The notes below the pieces were generated by a model. The model saw only the letters and a program-made list of their open reading frames with translations. It did no database searches and had not been told where the DNA came from. The position numbers and the translations under genes were made by a program. DNA of 16,179 nt from Faecalicoccus sp. (GTDB lineage Bacteria; Bacillota_I; Bacilli_A; Erysipelotrichales; Erysipelotrichaceae): positions 1-16,179 of the forward strand of contig JAGAWH010000137.1 in the NCBI GenBank assembly GCA_017941505.1. Reading direction: 5' to 3'. Below, one piece after another: positions 1-7,409 of this stretch; within the stretch, counting starts at the first letter, position 1; each line of letters begins with the position of its first letter.

Positions 1-832
1 GATATTTACGGTATAAATCATAATAATTCGCAAAGTCACGGGCAATCTGTTCATCCTGGATATACTGCCCGATCAAAGCTAAGTCAACAGGTAACTCATT
101 TTCTTCATAAAGAGAGATCATCTGACTGAGATCATCCCAGGCTCTGGCCGTCACAAAGCTTCTGCCATCAACAGTTGTGATAACACGATAAAAATACTGC
201 GTTTTGATTTCCAGATAAGATAGAATCACCGGATGGACACCTGTCTGCAGGGCAAATTCCTTCCAAACCGGATAGTCCGGTTCTACCTCAATTTTTTTCA
301 ATCGATCTAACATCGCAATATCAAATTCCCGTACGGAATCATTATATTGAGGCGGATTGCCCGCTGTTACGACGATCCATCCATCCGGAACCCGATGTCT
401 TCCAAAGGTCTTATACTGCAGAAACTGCAACATGGAAGGCGCCAATGTTTCCGACACACAGTTGATTTCATCCAGAAATAAGATCCCTTCTTTTTTACCG
501 GTTTTGGCCATTTCATCATATACGCTGGCGATGATCTCACTCATGGTATATTCGGAAACACTGTATTTTTTACCGCCGTATTCTTTATCTACAATAAAAG
601 GAAGTCCCAAAGCCGATTGTCTTGTATGATGGGTCATGGAATAGGATACAAATCCTAGATTCATTTCAGCCACAATCTGTTCCACGATGGCAGTTTTTCC
701 GATACCCGGCGCACCGACTAAAAATACCGGACGCTGCTTAGAGGCAGGAATGCGTGCTCTTCCATATTGATCTTTTGTAGAATACGCAATAATCGCACTT
801 TGAATCTGTTTTTTAGCCTCTTTTATATGCAT
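1..832 (-). CDS. MoxR-family AAA+ ATPase (C-terminus beyond window)
   Basis: This is an open reading frame of about 277 codons that starts with ATG at 832 and has no stop before the left edge. Reading the minus strand gives a Walker A motif GAPGIGKT (residues 40-47), a Walker B motif ILFLDE (117-122), a sensor-1 segment TAGNPP with Asn at about 159, and an Arg in LDR at about 177. These are the order and spacing of an AAA+ module of the MoxR type. MoxR ATPases are known to work with VWA-domain partners as chaperone-like remodelling machines, and the gene directly upstream encodes such a partner. Its stop codon lies only 3 bp before this ATG, and the SD sequence GGAGGAG is inside that gene, so the two are probably translationally coupled. 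The substrate is unknown. The family call is firm; the C-terminal part cannot be seen. Confidence 0.9.
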   Translation of the reverse strand, partial: MHIKEAKKQIQSAIIAYSTKDQYGRARIPASKQRPVFLVGAPGIGKTAIVEQIVAEMNLGFVSYSMTHHTRQSALGLPFIVDKEYGGKKYSVSEYTMSEIIASVYDEMAKTGKKEGILFLDEINCVSETLAPSMLQFLQYKTFGRHRVPDGWIVVTAGNPPQYNDSVREFDIAMLDRLKKIEVEPDYPVWKEFALQTGVHPVILSYLEIKTQYFYRVITTVDGRSFVTARAWDDLSQMISLYEENELPVDLALIGQYIQDEQIARDFANYYDLYRKY

Positions 833-835
833 AAT

Positions 836-2233
836 TTAGTCTCCTCCTAAATTGTAACGAATTGCCCATGGCGGCACTTTGATATCTTTATTATCTTCCG
901 GAAACAGAAAGGCAGTGCGATACGATGGTGTATACTTCGGATAGATTCCATCCCCATCCGTAAAATACAGCAGGCCTCCCAGTTTTTTAAAAGTATGATC
1001 GGCAATTCTTTCATCCACATATTGAAATACGGGGCGAAAATCGGTACCGCCTAAGCCTTTTATTTCCATATGGTCGATATAATTCTGGAATTCATTTGCG
1101 GTATGAATCACAACGCTTTCCCGAATCAACATATCACACTGCAAGATGTGGATATTAAAATACGAAAAGAAATTTTCTCTCTGTTCAAATATATTAAATG
1201 TCTTCTGTAAAAAGCTCTGTACAACATCCCCCTGCACGGAACCGGAGGTATCAATGGCGATCACAAGCTCACGGATATTATGGATTTCCTTTGACTCCAG
1301 TGGTTCGATTAACGGTAAATTAGAATACAGCTTTAATCCGTAAGTGTAGAAAATCGTATCAAAGTCTTCATCGTTGATCTGCATCTTTTCTCCGGTGGTC
1401 ATAAAGAGTTTTAAAAATTTTGTATAGTTATATTTTTCTCTATGCAGCTTTTTGAGCGACTGCACCATCGCATCCATTTTCCCGTTTTCCTTATGAAACA
1501 GCTCCAGATCCATCTCAATTTTCTCTGAGATCTCTTTCCAGTCTTTAAGAGCGTTTTTAATCATTTCAAGCTGCTCATTATCCGCATTCGGGTCTTCGCC
1601 CTCTTTTCGTTCTCCGGTATCATGGCTTGCCTTATCAAAGCGATTGTTGCCGGCATTTGTCGAATCATCCTTTATTTCATCGCCAAATAAGGTTTCCGAG
1701 CTACCTTTTACATCTCGTAAGGTATACCAGATATCGTGGGTATCAAATTCAAAAAGACCCGATAATAATTTAATCTCATCTTTTTGAAGCGTAGTTAGAT
1801 ACCGATAAATATTCTGTGCCGTAAAATCCGAAACTTTTTCTTTCAGCTTATCCAGTTCCCGCTTCTTTTGATCATCGTTTTCAAGTGCCATACAGTCAAG
1901 ATTTAAATCAAGGATCACATTTTCAACCGCCATATCTCCCGCCAGATCCCAAAGGGACATCTTTCTCTGTTCGGCAAAATAGGGATGTTGAAAAATCGAG
2001 TGCAATACGACATGAAAATAACCGCGGGTCAAGCTCTTAGGATCATTTTGGAACATCTTAATGACAGTAATGGGTGCGTAATGAAAGAATTTACCATCAC
2101 AGCGAAATTCCGTTCCATCTGGGACAAAAATATAGCGGTTTAACGCGATATCCATAAAGCGTAAATTCAAGGTAAGCTGGGATATCACATTTTGAAAGAT
2201 TTCATTACTGATTTGAATTAGTTCATCATCCAT
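836..2233 (-). CDS. DUF2201-type protein: metallopeptidase-like N-terminus plus VWA domain
   Basis: The protein has 465 residues. The N-terminal half carries an HxxxHxxxxH pattern (H74, H78, H83) followed by WDLAGDMAVE (about 95-104), resembling the putative metallopeptidase region of the DUF2201 family (COG3864-like). The position that would be the catalytic Glu of an HExxH motif is Val here, so peptidase activity is doubtful. Residues about 195-260 are charged and linker-like. The C-terminal VWA domain starts near residue 322 with AIDTSGS (MIDAS D328, S330, S332), followed by GGTDF (T397) and FTDGDG (D426), so the metal site looks complete. VWA proteins of this kind pair with MoxR ATPases, and the next gene encodes one 3 bp downstream. 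The gene follows the LRR gene by 12 bp and is preceded by an AGGGGACATT-like SD. There is no signal peptide, so it is probably cytosolic. Its role is unknown. Confidence 0.85.
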   Translation of the reverse strand: MDDELIQISNEIFQNVISQLTLNLRFMDIALNRYIFVPDGTEFRCDGKFFHYAPITVIKMFQNDPKSLTRGYFHVVLHSIFQHPYFAEQRKMSLWDLAGDMAVENVILDLNLDCMALENDDQKKRELDKLKEKVSDFTAQNIYRYLTTLQKDEIKLLSGLFEFDTHDIWYTLRDVKGSSETLFGDEIKDDSTNAGNNRFDKASHDTGERKEGEDPNADNEQLEMIKNALKDWKEISEKIEMDLELFHKENGKMDAMVQSLKKLHREKYNYTKFLKLFMTTGEKMQINDEDFDTIFYTYGLKLYSNLPLIEPLESKEIHNIRELVIAIDTSGSVQGDVVQSFLQKTFNIFEQRENFFSYFNIHILQCDMLIRESVVIHTANEFQNYIDHMEIKGLGGTDFRPVFQYVDERIADHTFKKLGGLLYFTDGDGIYPKYTPSYRTAFLFPEDNKDIKVPPWAIRYNLGGD

Positions 2234-2245
2234 AATGTCCCCTTT

Positions 2246-3295
2246 CTACAACATATCCATTAAATCATCAAACAGGTTTTTATCCGATCTTGTTTCCATA
2301 AGCCTTGCCTTCTCTTTGGGATCTTCTACAAGATACAGATACGGTGAAATATCCGCATTTTTAAAATATCCTAAATCAATTCCCTGATGTAAAGCTGAAT
2401 AACGTTTTTGAACCATAATCGTATGAATACATTCATCCGTATTATCCTTGATCCACTCTTGATAACATTGTATTGGGTTTTGATATGTTTCTAAATAATT
2501 GATGCTTAAAATACATCTTGCCTCCGGCTTCCACTCCTTCAAATTTACACTTGGAAGATACGAATTGACCAATTGATAGTTATCCTCATTTTTCCCATTA
2601 TAGCGGCCGTTGGCTCCAAAGTTCCAATTCATATTCCAATTGTTGTCAAACATTTTAGAAGAGATAAAAAAGGCATCCGATGCGATAAGAGATAACTTTC
2701 CTCTTGTCTCAAAAGCCCCTTTTCCCACTTCTTTTAAAGAAACAGGCAAAACGAGCTCCTTTAAAGAAGGACAGTTAAAAAAGGCATTATCTCCTATTCT
2801 TTCAAGATGACTTGAAAGAATCACTTTTTCTAAAGCGGTACAGTCATCAAAAACATTTTCTTCTAAGATTTTTAAAGAATCCGGTAAGATAACATTTTTT
2901 AAGGAGTGGCATTGTTCAAAACAAGCACGGGAAATTCTTGTCAGATTTTTCCCAAACACAACATCGGTTAAATTTTCGCATTGAAAAAAAGTAATCTTAT
3001 TAAGATTGGTTAAGCGGTTCGATAAGGTAACGCTTTTTAGATTTTTACAGCGGGCAAATAACCCACTGCCGATATAGCTGACCGAATCCGGAAGAATGAT
3101 TCTTTCTAACGATTCACAATCATAAAAGACATTATTGCCCATCAGCTTTAAGCTTTGGGGCAAAATGATTTCTTCCATATTCGATGCGCCGTAAAAGGCA
3201 TAATCGTCAATCTCAACAATCCCATCCGGAACCACGACACGTCGATCGTTTCCGGTATATTTTTTCAAAGTTTGAGAAACAATGGTAAATGACAT
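2246..3295 (-). CDS. BspA-type leucine-rich-repeat protein, probably cytosolic
   Basis: The protein has 349 residues. From about residue 20 to 215 it is built of roughly eight repeats of about 23 residues with the LRR_5 (BspA/TpLRR) pattern, as in LPDSVSYIGSGLFARCKNL and LPDSLKILEENVFDDCTAL. Each repeat has a conserved LP..L..I...F..C..L spacing. Many BspA-type proteins are surface adhesins, but this one has no signal peptide, membrane segment or anchor. It begins directly with a short strand region, which argues for an intracellular protein-binding role. The C-terminal 130 residues are not LRR; they are Trp/Tyr/Asn-rich and then probably helical, and I do not recognise them. The start is supported by the SD GAAAGGAAG about 8 bp upstream. 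It is the first gene of the unit with the VWA and MoxR genes (12 bp and 3 bp gaps), so it may supply target recognition for that machine. That link is inference. Confidence 0.8.
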   Translation of the reverse strand: MSFTIVSQTLKKYTGNDRRVVVPDGIVEIDDYAFYGASNMEEIILPQSLKLMGNNVFYDCESLERIILPDSVSYIGSGLFARCKNLKSVTLSNRLTNLNKITFFQCENLTDVVFGKNLTRISRACFEQCHSLKNVILPDSLKILEENVFDDCTALEKVILSSHLERIGDNAFFNCPSLKELVLPVSLKEVGKGAFETRGKLSLIASDAFFISSKMFDNNWNMNWNFGANGRYNGKNEDNYQLVNSYLPSVNLKEWKPEARCILSINYLETYQNPIQCYQEWIKDNTDECIHTIMVQKRYSALHQGIDLGYFKNADISPYLYLVEDPKEKARLMETRSDKNLFDDLMDML

Positions 3296-3314
3296 TTTTT
3301 ACTTCCTTTCAATG

Positions 3315-3341
3315 GGAAAAAGCCGGGTTAAGCCCGGCTTT
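3315..3341 (-). terminator. Rho-independent terminator after the GH4 gene
   Basis: A 9-bp stem (GCCGGG/CCCGGC extended by AAA/TTT) with a 5-nt loop is followed on the minus strand by TTTTT. It begins 3 bp after the glycosidase stop codon and ends about 20 bp before the LRR start. The LRR-VWA-MoxR unit therefore needs readthrough or its own promoter, and I found no convincing promoter in the remaining gap. Confidence 0.85.
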
Positions 3342-3344
3342 GGT

Positions 3345-4742
3345 TTACTTTCCGTTTGCCAAGAGTTCCTGTACAACAGCGTCTTTCGGATATACACCGG
3401 CAGCTTTTAATTCCGCAATTTTATCTTTGAACTGCGGCAGATATTTTTCATGCGCTACTAACAGCTCATCTAATACAGTCTGGGCAACAGCACCATGTTC
3501 AACCTGCGGATTCATTTCAAAGGCAGCTAAAGCTAAACCGTAGTTACCGGTAATCGCAGCTTCAATTGTGCACTCTTCCATTGCCTTCATCATCTGAACC
3601 CAGCCTCTTTCACTGGCATTGAATTTGCCCCAGGTCCAAGGAATCGGCCCTTTTCCGGTAATCGTGCAGGAAACTTCTACAATCGCATCGTACGGCAGAT
3701 CGGCAAGAGCACCGTTATTCTGGGTAGATACAACCATATGAGTTCGCTTATCGCCATAGATGGATGCGATACATTCACATGCCGCATCGGAATAATGCGC
3801 ACCGCCGCGCTTGGATAACTGTTCCGGTTTGTAGTTCAAATTCGGATCTTTATATAATTCAAACAATTCAGCTTCGGTCTGTTTTACCTGCTGGGCACGA
3901 GTTCCTACCGTGTTGAATTCCTCTAAAGAATGCTTCAACATTTCATCGTGCATATAGTAGTAACGATGATATCCGCACGGAATCAACTGAATCTGTTTCA
4001 TATGGTCCTTCAAGAATTTACACTGGAAGATGTTTGCCGGTGTTCCGTCATCGACATTTGGATCATACATATTATCAATCAATTTATCTGTTAAATCATT
4101 CCCGTATTGATCGGTTACCTTATGATAATGGAAATGGTTCAAGCCGGCAAATTGATGAATACATTCTCTTTCCGTTAAACCAAATTGCGGTGGTTCTCTT
4201 AAAAGCGCACCGACAGGAACGTTACAAAGACCGACAGTCTTCTTCCATCCGCCCCATTTGATCGCAGCTTCGGTAACCATTCCGGATGGGTTGGTAAAGT
4301 TGATCAGCCATGCATCCGGGCATAATTCCTTCATATCTTCAATAATGCCTAAAATAACAGGAATCGTACGGAATGCCTTAAACATACCACCGGCACCGTT
4401 AGTTTCCTGACCTAACATACCGTAGTAAGAAGGAATTCTTTCATCCTTGATACGTGCATCTAATAATCCAACACGGAACTGCGTTGTGACAAAGTCAGCT
4501 CCCGGTAATGCTTCTCTGCGGTCTAATGTCAAATGAACTTGAACATCATAAGGAGTCGCATCCCACATACGCTGTGCCATCGCACCGACAATTTCTAATT
4601 TTTCTTTACCGGCTTCTACATCGCATAACCAGATTTCACGAATCGGAAGTTCATCATAACGCTTGATAAATCCTTCCATCAATTCCGGTGTATAGCTGGA
4701 TCCGCCACCGATTGTAACAATTTTTACAGGTTTCTTTTCCAT
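3345..4742 (-). CDS. 6-phospho-beta-glucosidase, glycoside hydrolase family 4
   Basis: The protein has 465 residues from the chosen ATG at 4742. An in-frame ATG 17 codons upstream is rejected because AGAAAGGAT stands about 8 bp before the inner ATG and the domain starts at once with IVTIGGGSSYTPE, the NAD-binding glycine motif. GH4 enzymes use NAD and a divalent metal for a redox-elimination mechanism on phosphorylated disaccharides in the cytosol. The metal-binding Cys lies in CNVP (C173), a signature known for 6-phospho-beta-glucosidases; phospho-alpha-glucosidases and alpha-galactosidases in GH4 carry different residues there. The metal His is in GLNH (H203), and GGAHYSD fits the catalytic Tyr region. 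It likely hydrolyses phospho-cellobiose or a related sugar, but no PTS transporter is in the window to name the substrate. The RpiR gene upstream is the likely regulator. Confidence 0.92.
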   Translation of the reverse strand: MEKKPVKIVTIGGGSSYTPELMEGFIKRYDELPIREIWLCDVEAGKEKLEIVGAMAQRMWDATPYDVQVHLTLDRREALPGADFVTTQFRVGLLDARIKDERIPSYYGMLGQETNGAGGMFKAFRTIPVILGIIEDMKELCPDAWLINFTNPSGMVTEAAIKWGGWKKTVGLCNVPVGALLREPPQFGLTERECIHQFAGLNHFHYHKVTDQYGNDLTDKLIDNMYDPNVDDGTPANIFQCKFLKDHMKQIQLIPCGYHRYYYMHDEMLKHSLEEFNTVGTRAQQVKQTEAELFELYKDPNLNYKPEQLSKRGGAHYSDAACECIASIYGDKRTHMVVSTQNNGALADLPYDAIVEVSCTITGKGPIPWTWGKFNASERGWVQMMKAMEECTIEAAITGNYGLALAAFEMNPQVEHGAVAQTVLDELLVAHEKYLPQFKDKIAELKAAGVYPKDAVVQELLANGK

Positions 4743-4769
4743 ATATTTATCCTTTCTCTCGCTGATTTC

Positions 4770-4775
4770 ATTATA
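4770..4775 (-). promoter_or_regulatory. Candidate -10 box of the GH4 gene
   Basis: The minus strand reads TATAAT here, 27 bp before the glycosidase ATG. At 17-bp spacing the -35 position is only TAGTAT, a poor match, as might be expected for an activated or RpiR-controlled promoter. Support is limited to the -10 and its placement. Confidence 0.4.
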
Positions 4776-4852
4776 AATTGTTTTATAGGACAATACTATG
4801 TTCTGTTTTATCTTTGACCTTTGTTCCTTTTTGTTCGATATTTTAATATAAA

Positions 4853-4875
4853 AATAAGGAACAGTGTTCCTTATT
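4853..4875. promoter_or_regulatory. 23-bp palindrome at the end of the RpiR gene: operator and/or terminator
   Basis: Two perfect 11-bp arms, AATAAGGAACA and TGTTCCTTATT, flank one central base. The palindrome includes the stop codon of the regulator (4871-4873) and lies about 110 bp upstream of the glycosidase start. A further half-site TGTTCCTT occurs at 4822-4829, closer to the candidate promoter. RpiR dimers bind inverted repeats near the genes they control, so an operator is plausible. On the minus strand the palindrome is followed by TTTTATATT, so it could also act as a weak terminator for the regulator gene, although the maximal pairing leaves a very small loop. Confidence 0.5.
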
Positions 4876-5767
4876 CATTCAATAATGGATTGTCAGACTT
4901 TCGTCCCTTCTGTTCAAAAAGAGGCTCTCTTTCCCTTAAGGAGCTGGCGATTTTTTTCTCTTGATTGGCTTCAAAATCCAATTTAAAGATATTGGAGTAA
5001 ATCACATCCAATACATATAGTACCGAAAGCGCAAAGCTGTAATTGCCTAAATTGGACACCAGCTTTTCTCTGGAGGAAACATGAATGGTACAAGGTACCA
5101 TCGAGGATAACCGATTGATCCCATACGATGTAACGGCAGCACAGCTAACCCCTCTTTCAAGTACGATGGATGCACAGCTGATACAGCGGGAACTCTCTCC
5201 GGTATAGGAAAGAATCAACACAGCCGAGTGCTCAGGATCACAATTTTCCATCTCATATAGGGTTTCATGTGCTTCATATAAGATAATGACCCGCCTGCCG
5301 ATTTTCATCATCTTTTCTTTAAAAGCGCGCGCAATACCGATTTGTGCCGATAAGGTCACAATATAGATTGTTTCCTTATTTAAGAGCTCTGTCATCTTAG
5401 TTAAAACATCCTCATTTAAAAGCGATAAGGTATCCTGAATTGTCTCTATATACAAGGTGGCAAGCTTACCGGCTACCTCTAAGTTTCGACCCTCTTTGTC
5501 AAAAGGAGCATTAGGATCGACCTTTTGGAAATAATGGGAGGTATAGTTTAACTCTTCTAAATACTGTTCCTTAAAATCATTCAGCCCTTCAAAGCCTAAC
5601 TTCTGGCAGAAGCGGACAATCGATGAAGGCGCAACATAGGCTTTGGTCGCAATCTGTCGAGCCCCTTCCTTTTTGATCGATTCTTTTGCCTGAATCAAAT
5701 AATTGGCAATGGCCTTTTCCGAATCCGAAAAATCATCCTGGTCTTTTAACATTTCATCAATCAACAT
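4871..5767 (-). CDS. RpiR-family transcriptional regulator with SIS domain
   Basis: The protein has 298 residues from ATG 5767. A longer frame opens inside kptA, but the ATG at 5767 is 2 bp after the kptA stop and is preceded by AAAAGGTG, so I chose it. Residues about 1-77 form the RpiR helix-turn-helix domain; QIATKAYVAPSSIVRFCQKLGF (split here as QIATKAYVAPSS and IVRFCQKLGF, residues 39-59) is the characteristic second and recognition helix. Residues about 130-230 form a SIS sugar-phosphate-binding domain with LSYTGESS (186-193) as the ligand loop. RpiR proteins sense phosphosugars. The 6-phospho-beta-glucosidase gene starts 128 bp downstream in the same direction, so it is the likely target, with its phosphosugar substrate or product as effector. 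The last 30 residues are charged and probably flexible. Confidence 0.9.
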   Translation of the reverse strand: MLIDEMLKDQDDFSDSEKAIANYLIQAKESIKKEGARQIATKAYVAPSSIVRFCQKLGFEGLNDFKEQYLEELNYTSHYFQKVDPNAPFDKEGRNLEVAGKLATLYIETIQDTLSLLNEDVLTKMTELLNKETIYIVTLSAQIGIARAFKEKMMKIGRRVIILYEAHETLYEMENCDPEHSAVLILSYTGESSRCISCASIVLERGVSCAAVTSYGINRLSSMVPCTIHVSSREKLVSNLGNYSFALSVLYVLDVIYSNIFKLDFEANQEKKIASSLREREPLFEQKGRKSDNPLLNE

Positions 5768-5769
5768 AT

Positions 5770-6306
5770 CTATGCACCTTTTATTTTTTTCAAATATTTG
5801 ACCGGTACTTCTTTTATCAGCCACACACCGTTAACCGATCGATAGAACACATATCCATCACGGATCATAGAAGCACAATCGACAAGATAAATCACCGGTT
5901 TACCATGCCTGGATCCTACTTTGACTGCCGTTTGGATATCATTGGATAAATGCACATATAGACGACTCTTGGGTTTTAGACCTTCTGCATCAATGGAGCT
6001 TACATATTTTTCACCGGTTCCGTGATACAAATCGTGATCAGGATTTACCTGTTCCAGTTCTACATCTACGTTAATGGAATGTCCCTGGTTGGCTCGGATT
6101 TTTGTCTTATCTTCATTAAAAGAAAAGCGTCCCTTATTATCGGTTCGTACCACTGTTTCAAGTGTTTCCATGTCAATGCCAACCCCTTTTAAAAGTTCAT
6201 CTACATTAGCCCAGCCATGTTCATCTAATTCAATACCGATGGTTTCCGGCTTATGGCGAAGGATCAGGCTGATATATTTACCGATTTTTGTATAGTTCTG
6301 TTTCAT
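5770..6306 (-). CDS. kptA: RNA 2'-phosphotransferase, Tpt1/KptA family
   Basis: The protein has 178 residues, the usual length for bacterial KptA. Conserved family segments are present in order: LILRHKP (R17-H18 of the catalytic set), [16 protein letters not shown] (R71), LYHGT (93-97) and RLYVHLS (115-121), with R115 likely the fourth catalytic arginine. Tpt1/KptA moves an internal RNA 2'-phosphate to NAD, giving ADP-ribose 1'',2''-cyclic phosphate. In eukaryotes this completes tRNA splicing; the bacterial substrate is not established. The SD GGGAG lies 10 bp before the ATG, and a TATAAT (minus strand, 6328-6333) may be its promoter. It is followed 2 bp later by the RpiR gene, a pairing with no obvious functional link. 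Family assignment is firm. Confidence 0.93.
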   Translation of the reverse strand: MKQNYTKIGKYISLILRHKPETIGIELDEHGWANVDELLKGVGIDMETLETVVRTDNKGRFSFNEDKTKIRANQGHSINVDVELEQVNPDHDLYHGTGEKYVSSIDAEGLKPKSRLYVHLSNDIQTAVKVGSRHGKPVIYLVDCASMIRDGYVFYRSVNGVWLIKEVPVKYLKKIKGA

Positions 6307-6351
6307 AACATATATTCTCCCTTACTTATTATACATTGTATCCCTGTTCAA

Positions 6352-6381
6352 TTTGAATATTCAAACAATCAGGAGTAGAAT
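6352..6381 (+). promoter_or_regulatory. Promoter of the acetyltransferase gene with a palindrome over the -35
   Basis: TTGAAT (6353-6358), a 17-bp spacer and TAGAAT (6376-6381) make a good sigma-A-type promoter, with the SD GGAGG starting 10 bp after the -10. A perfect 14-bp palindrome, TTTGAATATTCAAA (6352-6365), covers the -35 box and could be a repressor site. Confidence 0.6.
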
Positions 6382-6403
6382 AAAACAGTCGGAGGAAACA
6401 ATA

Positions 6404-6883
6404 ATGATCATACGTGAATACAACAAAAGTGATTTACCCGCTATGATAGAAATATGGAATGAAGTTGTTGAAGATGGTATTGCCTTCCCTCAGGAAGAAT
6501 TATTAAACATGGATACAGGAAGTGCCTTTTTTGAATCCCAAAGCTATAGTGCTGTTGCCGATGATGATGGTAAAGTGGTTGGCTTATATATTCTTCATCC
6601 CAATAATGTAGGACGATGCGGCCATATCTGCAATGCCAGCTATGCGGTTCAATCAAACTGCCGGGGCAGACACATCGGTGAAAATCTGGTAAAGGATTGC
6701 TTAGAAAATGCCAAAAGACTTGGCTTTGGGGTATTGCAGTTTAATGCGGTGGTAGAATCCAATATTCATGCCCGTCATTTATATGAAAGACTTGGCTTTG
6801 TGCAATTAGGCACCATTCCAAATGGTTTTCGTATGAAAGACGGTCACTATGAAAACATCTGTCCTTATTATCACACTCTATGA
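6404..6883 (+). CDS. GNAT-family N-acetyltransferase
   Basis: The protein has 159 residues from ATG 6404. An earlier in-frame ATG at 6353 is rejected because it overlaps the promoter; the chosen ATG has GGAGGAAACAATA before it. The sequence begins IIREYNKSDLPAMIEIWNE, a typical GNAT N-terminus. Motif A is SYAVQSNCRGRHIGENLV (79-96) with the acetyl-CoA pyrophosphate loop CRGRHIG at 86-92, and motif B is ESNIHARHLYERLGF (118-132). GNAT enzymes transfer an acetyl group from acetyl-CoA to an amine. The acceptor cannot be read from sequence; small-molecule or protein N-termini are both possible. It stands alone, with its own promoter and a terminator overlapping its stop codon, and is divergent from kptA. 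Confidence 0.9.
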   Translation: MIIREYNKSDLPAMIEIWNEVVEDGIAFPQEELLNMDTGSAFFESQSYSAVADDDGKVVGLYILHPNNVGRCGHICNASYAVQSNCRGRHIGENLVKDCLENAKRLGFGVLQFNAVVESNIHARHLYERLGFVQLGTIPNGFRMKDGHYENICPYYHTL

Positions 6884-6903
6884 TCCCATCATTGGGATTT
6901 TTT
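6883..6903 (+). terminator. Terminator after the acetyltransferase gene
   Basis: The stem ATCCCA/TGGGAT (6 bp, loop TCAT) is followed by a run of five further T. It starts at the last base of the stop codon and precedes the marR promoter by about 9 bp. The stem is short but well formed. Confidence 0.7.
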
Positions 6904-6911
6904 ATTTGCCG

Positions 6912-6950
6912 TTGACTTTGGTCGGTTCTTACGATATTATATGTAGGAAC
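6912..6950 (+). promoter_or_regulatory. marR-MATE promoter with overlapping MarR-type operator
   Basis: TTGACT (6912-6917), exactly 17 bp, then TATTAT (6935-6940) form the promoter. An inverted repeat, GTTCTTAC (6925-6932) and GTAGGAAC (6943-6950), matches at 7 of 8 positions and brackets the -10 box with a 10-bp centre. MarR repressors commonly bind such repeats over their own promoter, so autoregulation is likely. Confidence 0.7.
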
Positions 6951-6971
6951 TTACCAAAAGAAAGGATTTCT

Positions 6972-7409
6972 ATGCAAAGTAATAAAATATCAATCTTAGT
7001 TAAAAAAGCAGCCCTGCATGCCGAAAGGATTCAGGCTCCGATTTTACAGGAGCACGATTTGTCGGTATCCCAATATAAGATATTAAAACATCTGTACAAA
7101 TCAAAGAAAGACTCGATCCGCGTTGTAGATCTGGAAGACTTTTTCTCCATGACCCATCCTGCCGTGATTGATGTGCTTAAAGTCTTAGAAAAAAAAGGAT
7201 ACACAACCCGCATCGTCAATCCCGAAGATGCCCGCTCCAAGATCATATCCTTAACGGATAAAGCCTATTCGATGCAGGAAGAGCTGGAAGGATTAGGCGA
7301 TGAAATGGAAGCCATCTTAACCACAAATTTAACTTCGAAAGAAAAAGATACCCTAGTCAATTTATTGATTAAGTTTTTAGAAAATAAAAAGGAGAAAAGA
7401 CATGAATAA
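6972..7409 (+). CDS. MarR-family transcriptional regulator
   Basis: The protein has 145 residues from ATG 6972, which is preceded by AGAAAGGA. A longer open frame starting at 6849 runs through the terminator and promoter and is rejected. The winged helix-turn-helix covers about residues 30-100: the recognition helix is in SMTHPAVIDVLKVLEKKG (59-76), and the wing is RIVNPEDARSKIISLT (80-95), where the D-x-R pair is a family hallmark. Terminal helices would form the dimer. The gene overlaps the MATE transporter gene by 8 bp, and its promoter lies under an inverted repeat. By analogy with MepR-MepA and similar pairs it probably represses itself and the pump and is released by a lipophilic or cationic ligand. 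The ligand is unknown. Confidence 0.92.
   Translation: MQSNKISILVKKAALHAERIQAPILQEHDLSVSQYKILKHLYKSKKDSIRVVDLEDFFSMTHPAVIDVLKVLEKKGYTTRIVNPEDARSKIISLTDKAYSMQEELEGLGDEMEAILTTNLTSKEKDTLVNLLIKFLENKKEKRHE

Noticed and set aside
2300..3295. LRR protein as a surface adhesin
   Set aside because: BspA-type repeats are common in adhesins, but there is no signal peptide, membrane helix or wall anchor, and the gene sits in a unit with cytosolic proteins.
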